A model generated the notes under the pieces. It ran no database searches, was not told the DNA's origin, and saw only the letters and a program-made list of their open reading frames with translations. Positions 52,137 through 60,580 of a stretch of 64,000 bases of DNA are shown here, in pieces. Position 1 is the first letter of the stretch. Every line of letters starts with the position of its first letter. A program made the translations under genes and the position numbers. The stretch comes from Bradyrhizobium sp. Tv2a-2 (GTDB taxonomy: Bacteria; Pseudomonadota; Alphaproteobacteria; Rhizobiales; Xanthobacteraceae). The stretch covers positions 124,168 to 188,167 of the forward strand of contig NZ_AXAI01000014.1 of assembly GCF_000472425.1 (NCBI RefSeq), written 5' to 3'.

Positions 52137-53825
52137 TCACTCCTGCTCGAGCAAGACCTCTTTGACCAGTCTGGTTGCGGTGTCGCGATCGACGTGTGCT
52201 AAGTCCGACAACCAGTAGCTTATATCGGACAACGAGCGCCCCTCATGATACTGTCCTAGCACCCATCTCACTCCGCGTGGCCCCAATACTGTTTCTACCG
52301 CTTCCTCTTTTTTATTGATGTCTTCAACAGCGTCGGATGGGAAATCGTCGGGGGCGGCGGGTCCGGCGGCGCGCTTCTTACCTGGGTTTCCAGTCTCCGG
52401 CTCGATGAACTCCATGCTCTCCTGCGGCTCAGGCGGGCCGGGAACGGGCGCGGTACTTGAGCCGGGAACGGGCGCGGTATCTGTGCCAATCCGAATCCGA
52501 CGTTCCTTGGGTATAATTTCAGGTGGCGTTGGCGTAACTCTCAGTTCTGGCGAGTTGCTCCGAGGCGCACCCGCCGACCCGCCCTCCTCCAACGGTTTTG
52601 ACCGAGCCGTTGTGGCCGACGACGCGCGCGGACGCGTACCTGCAGGCTGTCCCATCACAGGTGGACTGCCCGGTACCCTTGACGGTGCAGTGTAGGCTCT
52701 ATCGCGATTGGGGGTATTCTGGGGTAAGCTCCCGGGGACAGCTAACCTGTCAGCTGACTTCATCTGCTCAGGCGATTCGACGAACGCGCCCTTAGTAAAC
52801 GCGCCATTAGTAGGTGTCGCTGGCGTGACTATCAGTTTTGGCGACTTGCTCGGAGGCCCCTCCGACGGAGGAGGCTCCGTGCCCACCTCTAACGGCTTTA
52901 GCTTTAACTGTTGGCGCCCACCTACAGGCCGTCTCATTCCCGGTGACTTAGGCGAGCCTGCGCTCGCCGGTTTGATCTGCGACGGAGACTCGGCTGCCCG
53001 TATCTCAGGCGGCGAGCCGGGAACGGGCTTTGGTGTGGCCGGCGACTCCTCCGGCGCGGTGTCCGCGCGCTTCGGGCTTGGTGACGGACTCCGAGCTCCC
53101 AAAGGTACAGGTGCGCTGTTGCTTCTATTGACGACGAACTGTTGGTGGGGCGCACTTAACCTGCCCCCTTGGGGAATTAGGACCCCATGCCGGCGAGCTC
53201 GCTTTTCGGCGTTCGATGAGATTGACGGAGTCGGCAGACTCAAAGCCCTGGTCTCCGCAGATGCATTCCCCAATACCATTGGGGGTGTGGCAACATGCTC
53301 TTCTTGCGATTCATCGAAGACCACCTTCTGAGACGTAGCTGACCCTGGCGGCGTGAGTGTCAGTTCTGGCGCATTCTGCAGAGACGATGCGGATTGGCCC
53401 TGCGACGGAGACTCGGTTGCCCGTATCTCAGGCGGCGAGCCGGGAACGGGCTTTGGTGTGGCCCGCGACTCCTCCGGCGCGGTGTCCGCGCGCCTCGGGC
53501 TTGATGGCGGACTCCGAGGTCCCACAGGTGCAGGTGCGCTGTTGCGTCTATTGGGGACGAACTGTTGGTGGGGCACACTTAACCTGCCCCCTTCGGGAAT
53601 TCGGACCCCATGCCGGCGAGCTCGCTTTTCGGCGTCCGATGAGATTGACGGAGGCGGCAGACTCAAAGCCCTGGTCTCCGCAGATGCGGCCCCCGGAAGC
53701 CCAAGCTGGTGGCTCCGTTCAAGCTCAGTCCCGAACTCATCTTCGCCTTCGCGGGGCGCACTCGTCATCGAGGCATCAGCCTCATGGACTCCGTCACCTG
53801 ACGCTGCTCGACCGATTGCAGGCAT
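52137..53825 (-). CDS. Large proline-rich repeat protein, candidate secreted effector
   Basis: 562 aa; AGGAAG lies about 11 nt before the ATG. Almost the whole protein is predicted disordered: rich in Pro, Ser, Ala and Arg, with no signal peptide or membrane segment. Residues 47-142 and 188-283 are a near-identical 96-residue duplication (period 141 aa). A shorter motif of the form SPELxxTPxxP recurs near 152, 329 and 426, and PGSPP near 128, 269 and 385. Only the last ~50 residues (PRGVRWVLGQYHEGRSLSDI onward) look folded. I recognise no family. Disorder, repeats and context resemble type III effectors, but this is inference. Confidence 0.7.
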   Translation of the reverse strand: MPAIGRAASGDGVHEADASMTSAPREGEDEFGTELERSHQLGLPGAASAETRALSLPPPSISSDAEKRARRHGVRIPEGGRLSVPHQQFVPNRRNSAPAPVGPRSPPSSPRRADTAPEESRATPKPVPGSPPEIRATESPSQGQSASSLQNAPELTLTPPGSATSQKVVFDESQEEHVATPPMVLGNASAETRALSLPTPSISSNAEKRARRHGVLIPQGGRLSAPHQQFVVNRSNSAPVPLGARSPSPSPKRADTAPEESPATPKPVPGSPPEIRAAESPSQIKPASAGSPKSPGMRRPVGGRQQLKLKPLEVGTEPPPSEGPPSKSPKLIVTPATPTNGAFTKGAFVESPEQMKSADRLAVPGSLPQNTPNRDRAYTAPSRVPGSPPVMGQPAGTRPRASSATTARSKPLEEGGSAGAPRSNSPELRVTPTPPEIIPKERRIRIGTDTAPVPGSSTAPVPGPPEPQESMEFIEPETGNPGKKRAAGPAAPDDFPSDAVEDINKKEEAVETVLGPRGVRWVLGQYHEGRSLSDISYWLSDLAHVDRDTATRLVKEVLLEQE

Positions 53826-54387
53826 GTTGTCATCTTCTTCCTGGTAATTCGACGAAGGACATCAGTCTTCCGCCGTCAACGCATTGCTTGAATGCCGAAG
53901 AGGACTGACACGGCCATCGCCGCAGCCTGAGCCCAATCCGCCAACTCAACGCGCAACGACAATCTCCTGTGTTGCTGTTTGCTGTCAAAGCAAAAGGGAT
54001 TGCGTTTGTAACCCTTGAACCGCGCCACGGCGGTCGCCACCCGCGTATTGATCCGGCGGATGAACGTCGAATGCGCGCGCCACGCATCCGCGGCCAACTG
54101 CTCACGCCCGGGCGAGATCGCGCAGTCAAGGCGACACGCGGTGGTTGGATCGAAGGCTTCGGCCATTTTCACGATGTCCGCAGCAGCGCGGTCACGATGC
54201 CCGTCGAGGCGGGCCAGCACGCCCCAGAAATCCGGTCGTTCACAAGAGCCGCTTCGTTTCAGATGCAACGGCAATTTCGTTGATTGGCGCAAATTGAGAG
54301 CTTAGCGTATGCAAACGAGCCTAACGCGGCGACGAGGCTTGCTTTATGCTCAATACGGATCGAGCCGCTTGTCTGGAGGGTGCGAAA
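53826..54387. other. Intergenic region, no supported gene
   Basis: A 138-codon minus-strand frame (53876-54292) begins with TTG, has no ribosome site and a basic, low-complexity composition; I do not accept it. No promoter box of the tts, hrp or PIP type was found. Confidence 0.4.
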
Positions 54388-55059
54388 ATGCCTGTCGAAT
54401 TTGAGTCAGTAACTAACTCAGCAACTCATTTTGGTTCAACAGCTGGTCATGAGTTCGGGGCGGCGTCAGGCAACGCGGCGGGAGGCCATGTGGGCCTCGA
54501 GGAGGACTTCCAGACAAACCTCAAGAACATTCGCGAGCCGAATGCGGCGCAGAAGCAAGAGGGGCACGTCCACCCCCAAGTATTAATTAACCTTTACTTG
54601 CGTGGCAAAACGTCGGCGCATGTCTTCGCTAGCAGCACGCCGACGCATCCCTTTGATGGCAACACGCCGATGCAAACCCCTGGTGGCGGCGCGGCGACGC
54701 GTCCCTCTGCTGACGGATCACCGACGCGTTTCCCTGCTGGCAACACGTCGACGCATACCCTTGTTGGTGGCGGATCACCGACGCCGACGCATTTCCCTGC
54801 TGACGGCCCTTCGACGCATTCGCCTGGAGCTGATGATGGCTCGCTAGCCGATGGCGCGACCGGATCGCCCCAGACCAGCACCGGGAAGAAATTCGTCACA
54901 TTGGCGAAATCGGCTGCGGAATCGACGGCGGACGTTGCGAAAAAGACGGCGAAGTTTATCGGAAAACATAAAAAGGAAGCGCTTATCGGCGCGGGTGGCG
55001 CAGTGGCCGGGGGCATGGCCGGAGCCGGAATCGCCGCAGGCAGCGCAAACAAGGCATGA
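54388..55059 (+). CDS. Thr/Gly/Pro repeat protein with hydrophobic C terminus, candidate secreted protein
   Basis: 223 aa; the ATG at 54388 has GGAGGG 7 nt upstream, which rules out the longer frame. The first ~75 residues are polar (MPVEFESVTNSATHFGSTAG) without a Sec signal. Residues ~80-155 contain five or six degenerate 12-15-residue repeats built on PTHFPADG-type units. The C terminus has a basic helix (KFVTLAKSAAESTADVAKKT) and ends in a Gly/Ala membrane-like segment (ALIGAGGAVAGGMAGAGIAA). The plan fits a secreted protein that could insert into a host membrane. No family recognised. Confidence 0.65.
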   Translation: MPVEFESVTNSATHFGSTAGHEFGAASGNAAGGHVGLEEDFQTNLKNIREPNAAQKQEGHVHPQVLINLYLRGKTSAHVFASSTPTHPFDGNTPMQTPGGGAATRPSADGSPTRFPAGNTSTHTLVGGGSPTPTHFPADGPSTHSPGADDGSLADGATGSPQTSTGKKFVTLAKSAAESTADVAKKTAKFIGKHKKEALIGAGGAVAGGMAGAGIAAGSANKA

Positions 55060-55354
55060 CGGCGATCATTCGTTTTCCACGAAGCTAACGGCGGCACGAG
55101 CCGAGCACGATCCTCAGTTGCAGCCAATCAGCGGCCCGAGCGACGCCTTGCTTTGCGTCGCCGGCGATGCTGCCTCCCGTGCCGAAATTCATGTCCCGGA
55201 CGCCGCTCCTTACAGCGCGGATCGCCACCCACTTCGCCAATCTGTCGGACTTCCCTGCCTCTCCCTCCCTGCCCCTGCGGGGAGCCGCGCTGGCTGCAAC
55301 AGATGGAGCAGCCCGTCCAGCATCGCTGAACACGAAACGCGTCTTGTGAACGCC
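55060..55354. other. Intergenic region, no supported gene
   Basis: 295 bp. A minus frame reads MNFGTGGSIAGDAKQGVARA and looks faintly protein-like but has no start context; unassigned. Confidence 0.3.
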
Positions 55355-55454
55355 AGAGCTCCGGTTCTGATTGAATCAGAACCGCAGCTCTGGATTCTTG
55401 TTTTGACGCGTTTTCTTCACGCGAACCGGTCCCCACTTCGCTCGAAAACGCTCT
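55355..55454 (+). repeat. RIME-like palindromic repeat, copy 3
   Basis: Complete unit, first of three head-to-tail copies, ending in GAAAACGCTCT. Confidence 0.85.
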
Positions 55455-55456
55455 TA

Positions 55457-55560
55457 GAGCATGTCCGGTTCTGATTGAATCAGAACCGCAGCTCTGGATT
55501 CTTGTTTTGACGCGTTTTCTTCACGCGAACCGGTGTCCACTTCGCTCGAAAACACTCTGG
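55457..55560 (+). repeat. RIME-like palindromic repeat, copy 4
   Basis: Complete 104-bp unit, two bases after copy 3 and directly abutting copy 5. Confidence 0.87.
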
Positions 55561-55664
55561 GAGCATGTCCGGTTCTGATTGAATCAGAACCGCAGCTCTG
55601 GATTCTTGTTTTGACGCGTTTTCTTCACGCGAACCGGTCCCCACTTCGCTCGAAAACACTCTGG
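55561..55664 (+). repeat. RIME-like palindromic repeat, copy 5
   Basis: Complete 104-bp unit in the same orientation; differs from copy 4 at only a few bases (CCGGTCCCC versus CCGGTGTCC). Confidence 0.87.
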
Positions 55665-55905
55665 GAGAGCGGCCTTCCTGGCCAGCGTCGCCGTAGTTGG
55701 GGGTCGCCTCACCGTCTGGGCGATTCCTTACGGCCTCGATTTTTTCTTGGAATTGGAACTGTCCCGCCCGCAGAATTGCTTCTTTTCGAAGCATTCCCTT
55801 GCGAAGCTATTTCGGTGGATCAGAACGTCGCCTGTCGCGGCGCGCAGAACGGCACTCACTGAGCGAAAGCGACTTGCTCAGCATCGGCGGACATCAGCGG
55901 AGAAA

Positions 55906-56526
55906 ATGACGCTTCTGCATCGATACCGAAGGATTCTGTTGCGGTTTGCACCAGGAGCGGTCTTGTCGCTCGCGCTATCGGCGTGCGCCGGCATCCATAG
56001 TCCGGATGCGGGGCCGGCGGAGCAGGCCATCCAGGATCCTGCCGCCATGATGCGTATCGCCAGCGCCGCCGAGCAGTCCGGCGATCCGGCCGGTGCGGCT
56101 GCATTCTATCATCGCGCAGCCGAGCTTCAGCCGGATTCGGAAGCGGCACAGATCGGCGTCGCGCGGACATTGGTGGAACAGGGGCGCCTCGATGAGGCGA
56201 TAGACAGTCTTCGGTCCGCGCACGCCCGATCACCGTCGGACACGGACGTCAGCCTGACGCTGGGACGGTTGCTGGTAGCAGCAGGCCGGGCCGCGGAAGC
56301 GCTGGATACGCTTCGTGACGGACTGCGGCACGCGCCCCGATCGGCGCCCCTGCTCGTCGCCCAGGGAGTTGCCCTCGATACGATGGGCCGGCACACCGAA
56401 GCACAGTCCTCCTACAAGGAGGCGTTGACGATTAGTCCGGACAGCGCCGCGGCGAACAAGGATCTCTCGCTTTCGTTGGCCCAGAGCCGGCGCGATCCTC
56501 AGTCCAGCCCGAATAAAATTCGTTGA
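55906..56526 (+). CDS. TPR lipoprotein, TadD-like
   Basis: 206 aa from the ATG at 55906 (GGAGA upstream). The leader LRFAPGAVLSLALSAC ends in a lipobox LSAC, so it is a lipoprotein. Four or so TPR units follow (AAAFYHRAAELQPDSEAAQI; ARTLVEQGRLDEAIDSLRSA; ALDTMGRHTEAQSSYKEALT). TadD lipoproteins help assemble the Tad/Flp secretin. A CpaC/CpaD pair lies 2 kb away on the other strand, and a broken copy of this gene's 3' end lies beside cpaD, so the locus has been rearranged. Confidence 0.82.
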   Translation: MTLLHRYRRILLRFAPGAVLSLALSACAGIHSPDAGPAEQAIQDPAAMMRIASAAEQSGDPAGAAAFYHRAAELQPDSEAAQIGVARTLVEQGRLDEAIDSLRSAHARSPSDTDVSLTLGRLLVAAGRAAEALDTLRDGLRHAPRSAPLLVAQGVALDTMGRHTEAQSSYKEALTISPDSAAANKDLSLSLAQSRRDPQSSPNKIR

Positions 56527-56796
56527 TGGCAGCCAGGCGCGGGCGCGGCTGAGGCGCGCTTCAAACGCCGCAGCCAGGCGTGATCGGCATTTTCAACGTC
56601 GTCATGGAACGCAAGACTTTCAAGGACGAAGGTTTCCCATCAACGTGCTTCAGTCTCGAACCTCGGTTCGTCTCCACCACCTTGGCCGCGCATCACCACA
56701 ACTCATCGACGAGCCTATGAGCTGTGGACCCGATCCATCCGCAACTTGCCAACGATGCTGTACCGCGACTGGCCGGCCTCAGCCCGCGCGCGCAAC

Positions 56797-56873
56797 CGCG
56801 GGGCTCTAGATTCTTGTTTTGACGCGTTTTCTTCACGCGAACCGGTGTCCACTTCGCTCGAAAACGCTCTAGA
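56797..56873 (+). repeat. RIME-like palindromic repeat, copy 6 (5' truncated)
   Basis: Lacks the hairpin half: similarity starts at GGGGCTCTAGATTCTTG and runs to GAAAACGCTCT. The rest of 56527-57077 shows no supported gene. Confidence 0.8.
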
Positions 56874-57077
56874 AGCACGGCGACGTTGCGGGAGGAGATA
56901 AGGAATTCCCTGGATCACCAGCTCATAGCGAGAACGAACGACCAAGAGCAAAATTCACCGCAAAATGCGAAAATTCGGCATGATGGCGGGCTGGGTCCAT
57001 TTCGGCTGCTCGTGCCGCGGATCGAATTGCAGGCACAACGTGCGACGGAAACGTCCGAAATCCGTCTTACCGGAAAT

Positions 57078-57782
57078 TCAACCCTGATCCTCCACCCGTG
57101 GTAGGCTCCCGTCACTTCCGCTACTGTCCTTTTCTAGACGCTTCTGGAGTTTTAGACGCTCCTGGAGCTGCGACGTTCGAAGCGCTTCGTCATCACTGAT
57201 TCTTTTGTCAGCGAGCGACGGACCTTCCGCGAGGCTCCTTCGGCGTGCTGCCTGCGCTTGGTCGAAAGTAGCCTCCACCACACCCTCCTTGGTAATTCTA
57301 CGGGCTTTGACATGGCTGATGAACTGTTTGAACCTTCCCTTGACCCCCTTCCGGCTGCCTGTAATTTGGTCATACCTTGCCGGAATGTTTTCGGTGCTGT
57401 CACCAGGTTTTACGTCTACTACGTTTTTCGTCGAGCTTTTGGCGCTTCCGGGAGAGTCAATTAGCTCATCGACATCTGCCCATGCATCGCCACCGGTTGC
57501 TCTCCTTCCTTCTATAAACTTAACGCCGGGTAGTTTATCTGTTACAATATACGCTTGTTTTTTGGGTGGGAATTCGCCGCGGGCTAAGGGATGATTTTCT
57601 TGGATTAGAAAATTATCAGCAACAAACTTAGTCTCGCTCGATGATGCACTCGGAGCCCCGAGATGAGCGCCCCGGGTCCCAGATTGGGCAGCGGACTCGA
57701 ACGCCGTGGCATCGGGATCGGCCGTGCGCGCTTGCTCGCCGACATTAGGTTCAAACCCTGTTTTGGGGCCGATTGCGGACAT
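57078..57782 (-). CDS. Orphan hydrophilic protein, candidate secreted effector
   Basis: 234 aa, no signal peptide or membrane segment. The N terminus MSAIGPKTGFEPNVGEQART and the next ~40 residues are Ser/Ala/Thr-rich and probably disordered. The middle contains ENHPLARGEFPPKKQAYIVT and the C-terminal half is charged and helical (QLQERLKLQKRLEKD). The base composition is more AT-rich than the metabolic genes. No family recognised. It is one of several signal-less orphan proteins around the translocon candidate; secretion is inferred from that context only. Confidence 0.6.
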   Translation of the reverse strand: MSAIGPKTGFEPNVGEQARTADPDATAFESAAQSGTRGAHLGAPSASSSETKFVADNFLIQENHPLARGEFPPKKQAYIVTDKLPGVKFIEGRRATGGDAWADVDELIDSPGSAKSSTKNVVDVKPGDSTENIPARYDQITGSRKGVKGRFKQFISHVKARRITKEGVVEATFDQAQAARRRSLAEGPSLADKRISDDEALRTSQLQERLKLQKRLEKDSSGSDGSLPRVEDQG

Positions 57783-57938
57783 ACTAATCTCCGTTGAAAC
57801 TTCAGGTAGACGCTACCACTTTTTGCCCGCGACTAAGGCGACAAGACGGCTGCGGTCCATGAGTCTCGTTACGCTTGTAAGGGACGATATATCGTGGGGC
57901 CCAAACGGGCCACACATGGGATGCAAGCGCGGTCCGCT

Positions 57939-58032
57939 TTGGAGGCGTTGATACGCCGCAGCGAACAAGAACCTCGCGCTATCGTTGCCCGGAGCCGGCG
58001 CGACCCTCAGGCCAACACGGATAAAATCCGTT
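57939..58032 (+). pseudogene. Frameshifted 3' end of a second tadD-like gene
   Basis: Reads AANKNLALSL in one frame and then ARSRRDPQANTDKIR in another, matching the last residues of the gene at 55906-56526 (AANKDLSLSLAQSRRDPQSS). DNA similarity extends upstream (GGAGGCGTTGA) with an internal deletion of roughly 16 bp. Same strand as the intact copy. Confidence 0.7.
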
Positions 58033-58190
58033 GCTGCAAATCGCTAGACTTCTCGCATGCGAACAAGCTCGCCGCCAGCTTCACCGCCAGCGTCCCCGTT
58101 CGATTCACAAACAGTGCGCACTGATCGCTCATGGGTGACGCGAAGACGAATCCTGTCGAACGATCGACGAGACAAGCGCGAACAAAGTCA

Positions 58191-58868
58191 TTACGGCGTG
58201 GTCCTGGTGCTCCCGCCGGTCGTTCCGACGGATTGCGAAGCAGTGCTTGAGGCATTGTTTCCGTCCGGAGATGCCGTCGCGCCGGGTTCACTTCCATGCG
58301 TGCGCCAGGCGCGAATGCCATTGGCCAGATAGGCTCCATCGCCACGGCCCAGTTTCGGTGGGACGACCAGGTCCGCGGGATCGACAAGCATGGCGGCGAG
58401 ATCCCTGGTTTGCAAGCAATGCGCAAGACTCATCAGACTGGGCGACGGGTCATCCGGAAAGGCGAAATCGATCGATGCGCGGCAATCGGTCGGCGCGGCG
58501 ATGGTTCGCGTGAAGATGATGAACGGTTTACGCCGCGGATTGGGCGCCCGAGGCAGCACTGCAAAAGACGACACTGTAATCCGCGCGGGATCAATTCCCG
58601 CCCCGATCAAAACGTGTCGCAAAACTTCGGCTTCTCCTGGGGGCGCCGCTACGATGTCTGCACGAACGGCCTGCATGTCCCCCTCGGCTATGAAGGCGGC
58701 CTGTCGCCTCAGCCGCCTCGCCTTGTTCGAATACGAGCCGGAAGGCGCCTCCACCTCCCGATGAAGTGTAACGAGCCCTGTCGGGACCGGCCGGCCGAGA
58801 TCGGCGGCTTCATTGGCGCAGCCAGCAAGAACCAGAGCGCAGGCGATGAACAGCAAAGACCGGTTCAT
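58191..58868 (-). CDS. cpaD: CpaD-like Tad pilus lipoprotein
   Basis: 225 aa. MNRSLLFIACALVLAGCANE has a clear lipobox (LAGC, Cys17). The body matches CpaD (RRLRRQAAFIAEGDMQAVRA; ADIVAAPPGEAEVLRHVLIG; a later CRASIDFAFPDDPSPSLMSL). CpaD partners with the CpaC secretin in Tad/Flp pilus export. Its ATG overlaps the cpaC-like stop (ATGA at 58865-58868). The C-terminal ~40 residues are a Ser/Thr/Gly tail. No cpaA, B, E, F or pilin gene is in the window. Confidence 0.78.
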   Translation of the reverse strand: MNRSLLFIACALVLAGCANEAADLGRPVPTGLVTLHREVEAPSGSYSNKARRLRRQAAFIAEGDMQAVRADIVAAPPGEAEVLRHVLIGAGIDPARITVSSFAVLPRAPNPRRKPFIIFTRTIAAPTDCRASIDFAFPDDPSPSLMSLAHCLQTRDLAAMLVDPADLVVPPKLGRGDGAYLANGIRAWRTHGSEPGATASPDGNNASSTASQSVGTTGGSTRTTP

Positions 58869-60301
58869 TCAAATGTATATCCTGCGATATTTTCCGCCGG
58901 GCTTACAGGAGGAGTTGCGAACTTTTTGCCAGGCGCGGCGACGCGGCCATAGACGACCTCTTCGGCGTCCGAGGGCACCCGCACATAAGCGGAGGGGTCG
59001 GAAGGCGCCCTATCCGGCGGTGTCGGCCGGACAACGTATGGAGTCACAACGATGATCAGCTCCGACTGGTTGCGTTGAAACTGGGTCGATCGAAACAAAG
59101 CGCCCAAGACTGGAATATCTCCCAGCCACGGCACCTTCTGTACGTTGTTATTGTTGTCGTTCTGAATGAGACCCGCGATGGCGAAGCTTTGTCCGCTGGC
59201 AAGCTCCAGCGTCGTTTCGGCGCGTCTGGTCATGAGAGCCGGAATCTGATCGTAATTGAGCTGAACGGCGTTTGCCGCATCGAGCGAGCTGACCTCGGCG
59301 CGGACATTGACGCTGATTTGCCCACTGGACAACACCGTCGGCGTGAACTTCACGCTTACTCCGAATTGTTTGTAGTCGATGGACACGGTGCCGAGAGCCT
59401 GCGGAACGGGAAGCGGAATCTCGCCGCCCGCCAAAAAAGTCGCGGTGCTTCCGGAAAGCGCGGTCAGATTCGGCTCAGCCAAAATAGTAGCGAGACCCTC
59501 GGTTGCCATGGCGTCAAGCACCGCCGTGCCGTTGACATTGCTCGAGGCGCCGCCTCCAAAAATGCCGTTCAGGCCGCTCGCAATCGGGTTGCCGCCTACG
59601 CTACCAGCCAATCGCCCCGTTTGCATACCGATCGAGAAGCCCCCGGTAGAAAGCACGGCCGACCAGCTAAACCCGAGCTCCCGCGAAATCGAACGGCTCA
59701 CCTCGGCGACGCGTACTCTGAGATTAACCTGCGCGGAGTTCGCGACCTGAAGCTGGTTGGACAAGGGAACGCTAGGTCCGAGCGTGAGTTTGGCCGTTTG
59801 CTCGAGCCGTTCCGCCGTTTTGGCGTCCGGCACCGTGCCCGTCAACAAAGCGCCGTTGGCCGTGTATCTCAGCCGCACTCCGGAAGCTCCCGCGTCGGAA
59901 TGAATCTGAGCGTCGAGTTCGGCTTGCGGAAAGCGCACGTCGACCTTATAGGCCACAAGCGGCGCCCCGTCCCGCGTCAGCACGAACAGGGTCGTGCGGC
60001 CGGGCTTCTTACCGAAAATAAATATGTTCGATGGTTTGGGGGCCTGGATATCGGCGATGTTCGGATCGGCGATGAATTCGGTGCCTGCACCTTCCGGCAA
60101 GCGCACCAGCGTCCCGCCGGAGACTTCGATCTGGATCGACCGCGCGGCGGTTACGGTGGTCGGCTCGGCAGCCCCGGCAGGCGTTTGCCCCGGCGAGATA
60201 CAGCACAAACCTATCATCACAGACATGCACGAACGTTGGGCCAGCCATATCGATACGCGATCACTCACCGTCACGAATACATTTCTTCCGTAGCACGTCA
60301 T
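58865..60301 (-). CDS. cpaC: Secretin of the CpaC/RcpA (Tad) type
   Basis: 478 aa. After a leader (SVMIGLCCISPGQTPAGAAE) comes the pilus N-terminal domain (RSIQIEVSGGTLVRLPEGAG; DIQAPKPSNIFIFGKKPGRT), a BON-like region (LRYTANGALLTGTVPDAKTA) and the secretin core with the signature VPWLGDIPVLGALFRS and ELIIVVTPYVV. Residues ~235-265 are Gly-rich. It is an outer-membrane channel subunit. It lies 279 bp downstream of the HrpF/NopX-like gene on the same strand and is translationally coupled to cpaD. By sequence it is Tad-type, not a T3SS RhcC secretin. Confidence 0.88.
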   Translation of the reverse strand: MTCYGRNVFVTVSDRVSIWLAQRSCMSVMIGLCCISPGQTPAGAAEPTTVTAARSIQIEVSGGTLVRLPEGAGTEFIADPNIADIQAPKPSNIFIFGKKPGRTTLFVLTRDGAPLVAYKVDVRFPQAELDAQIHSDAGASGVRLRYTANGALLTGTVPDAKTAERLEQTAKLTLGPSVPLSNQLQVANSAQVNLRVRVAEVSRSISRELGFSWSAVLSTGGFSIGMQTGRLAGSVGGNPIASGLNGIFGGGASSNVNGTAVLDAMATEGLATILAEPNLTALSGSTATFLAGGEIPLPVPQALGTVSIDYKQFGVSVKFTPTVLSSGQISVNVRAEVSSLDAANAVQLNYDQIPALMTRRAETTLELASGQSFAIAGLIQNDNNNNVQKVPWLGDIPVLGALFRSTQFQRNQSELIIVVTPYVVRPTPPDRAPSDPSAYVRVPSDAEEVVYGRVAAPGKKFATPPVSPAENIAGYTFE

Positions 60302-60580
60302 ACATGCAGGTTATCGTCCGACCATCTTCGTTCGACGTGCCAACCGCCGTTCGCGTTGGCTTTCATCGACTTGAGCTTCTTTCAGGGCATTATTTCATAT
60401 CCCATGCATGAAACTCCGCGTTCGTGCAGATCACGGTTGGCTCGATTCGCGTCGAACGCAGCCATGCGAAAATCGCCGCCGGCTGCGTCACTGCGTCCCG
60501 CGCAACATCCCAAGCGGCTCGAGAACGAACCATAAGGTCCCTGCCCTGAAGTGAACGAAACCACCAACCAGATCGCTTCC

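Noticed and set aside
53876..54292. 138-codon minus-strand frame upstream of the proline-rich gene
   Set aside because: TTG start, no ribosome site, no helix or motif pattern; not enough to call a chaperone or effector.
55355..55664. Three regularly spaced repeats considered as a CRISPR array
   Set aside because: The units are ~104 bp, abut each other with no unique spacers, and recur singly elsewhere; they are a dispersed palindromic element.
58865..60301. T3SS outer-ring secretin (RhcC)
   Set aside because: The N-terminal domain, length and coupling with a CpaD-like lipoprotein match the Tad CpaC type, not T3SS secretins.
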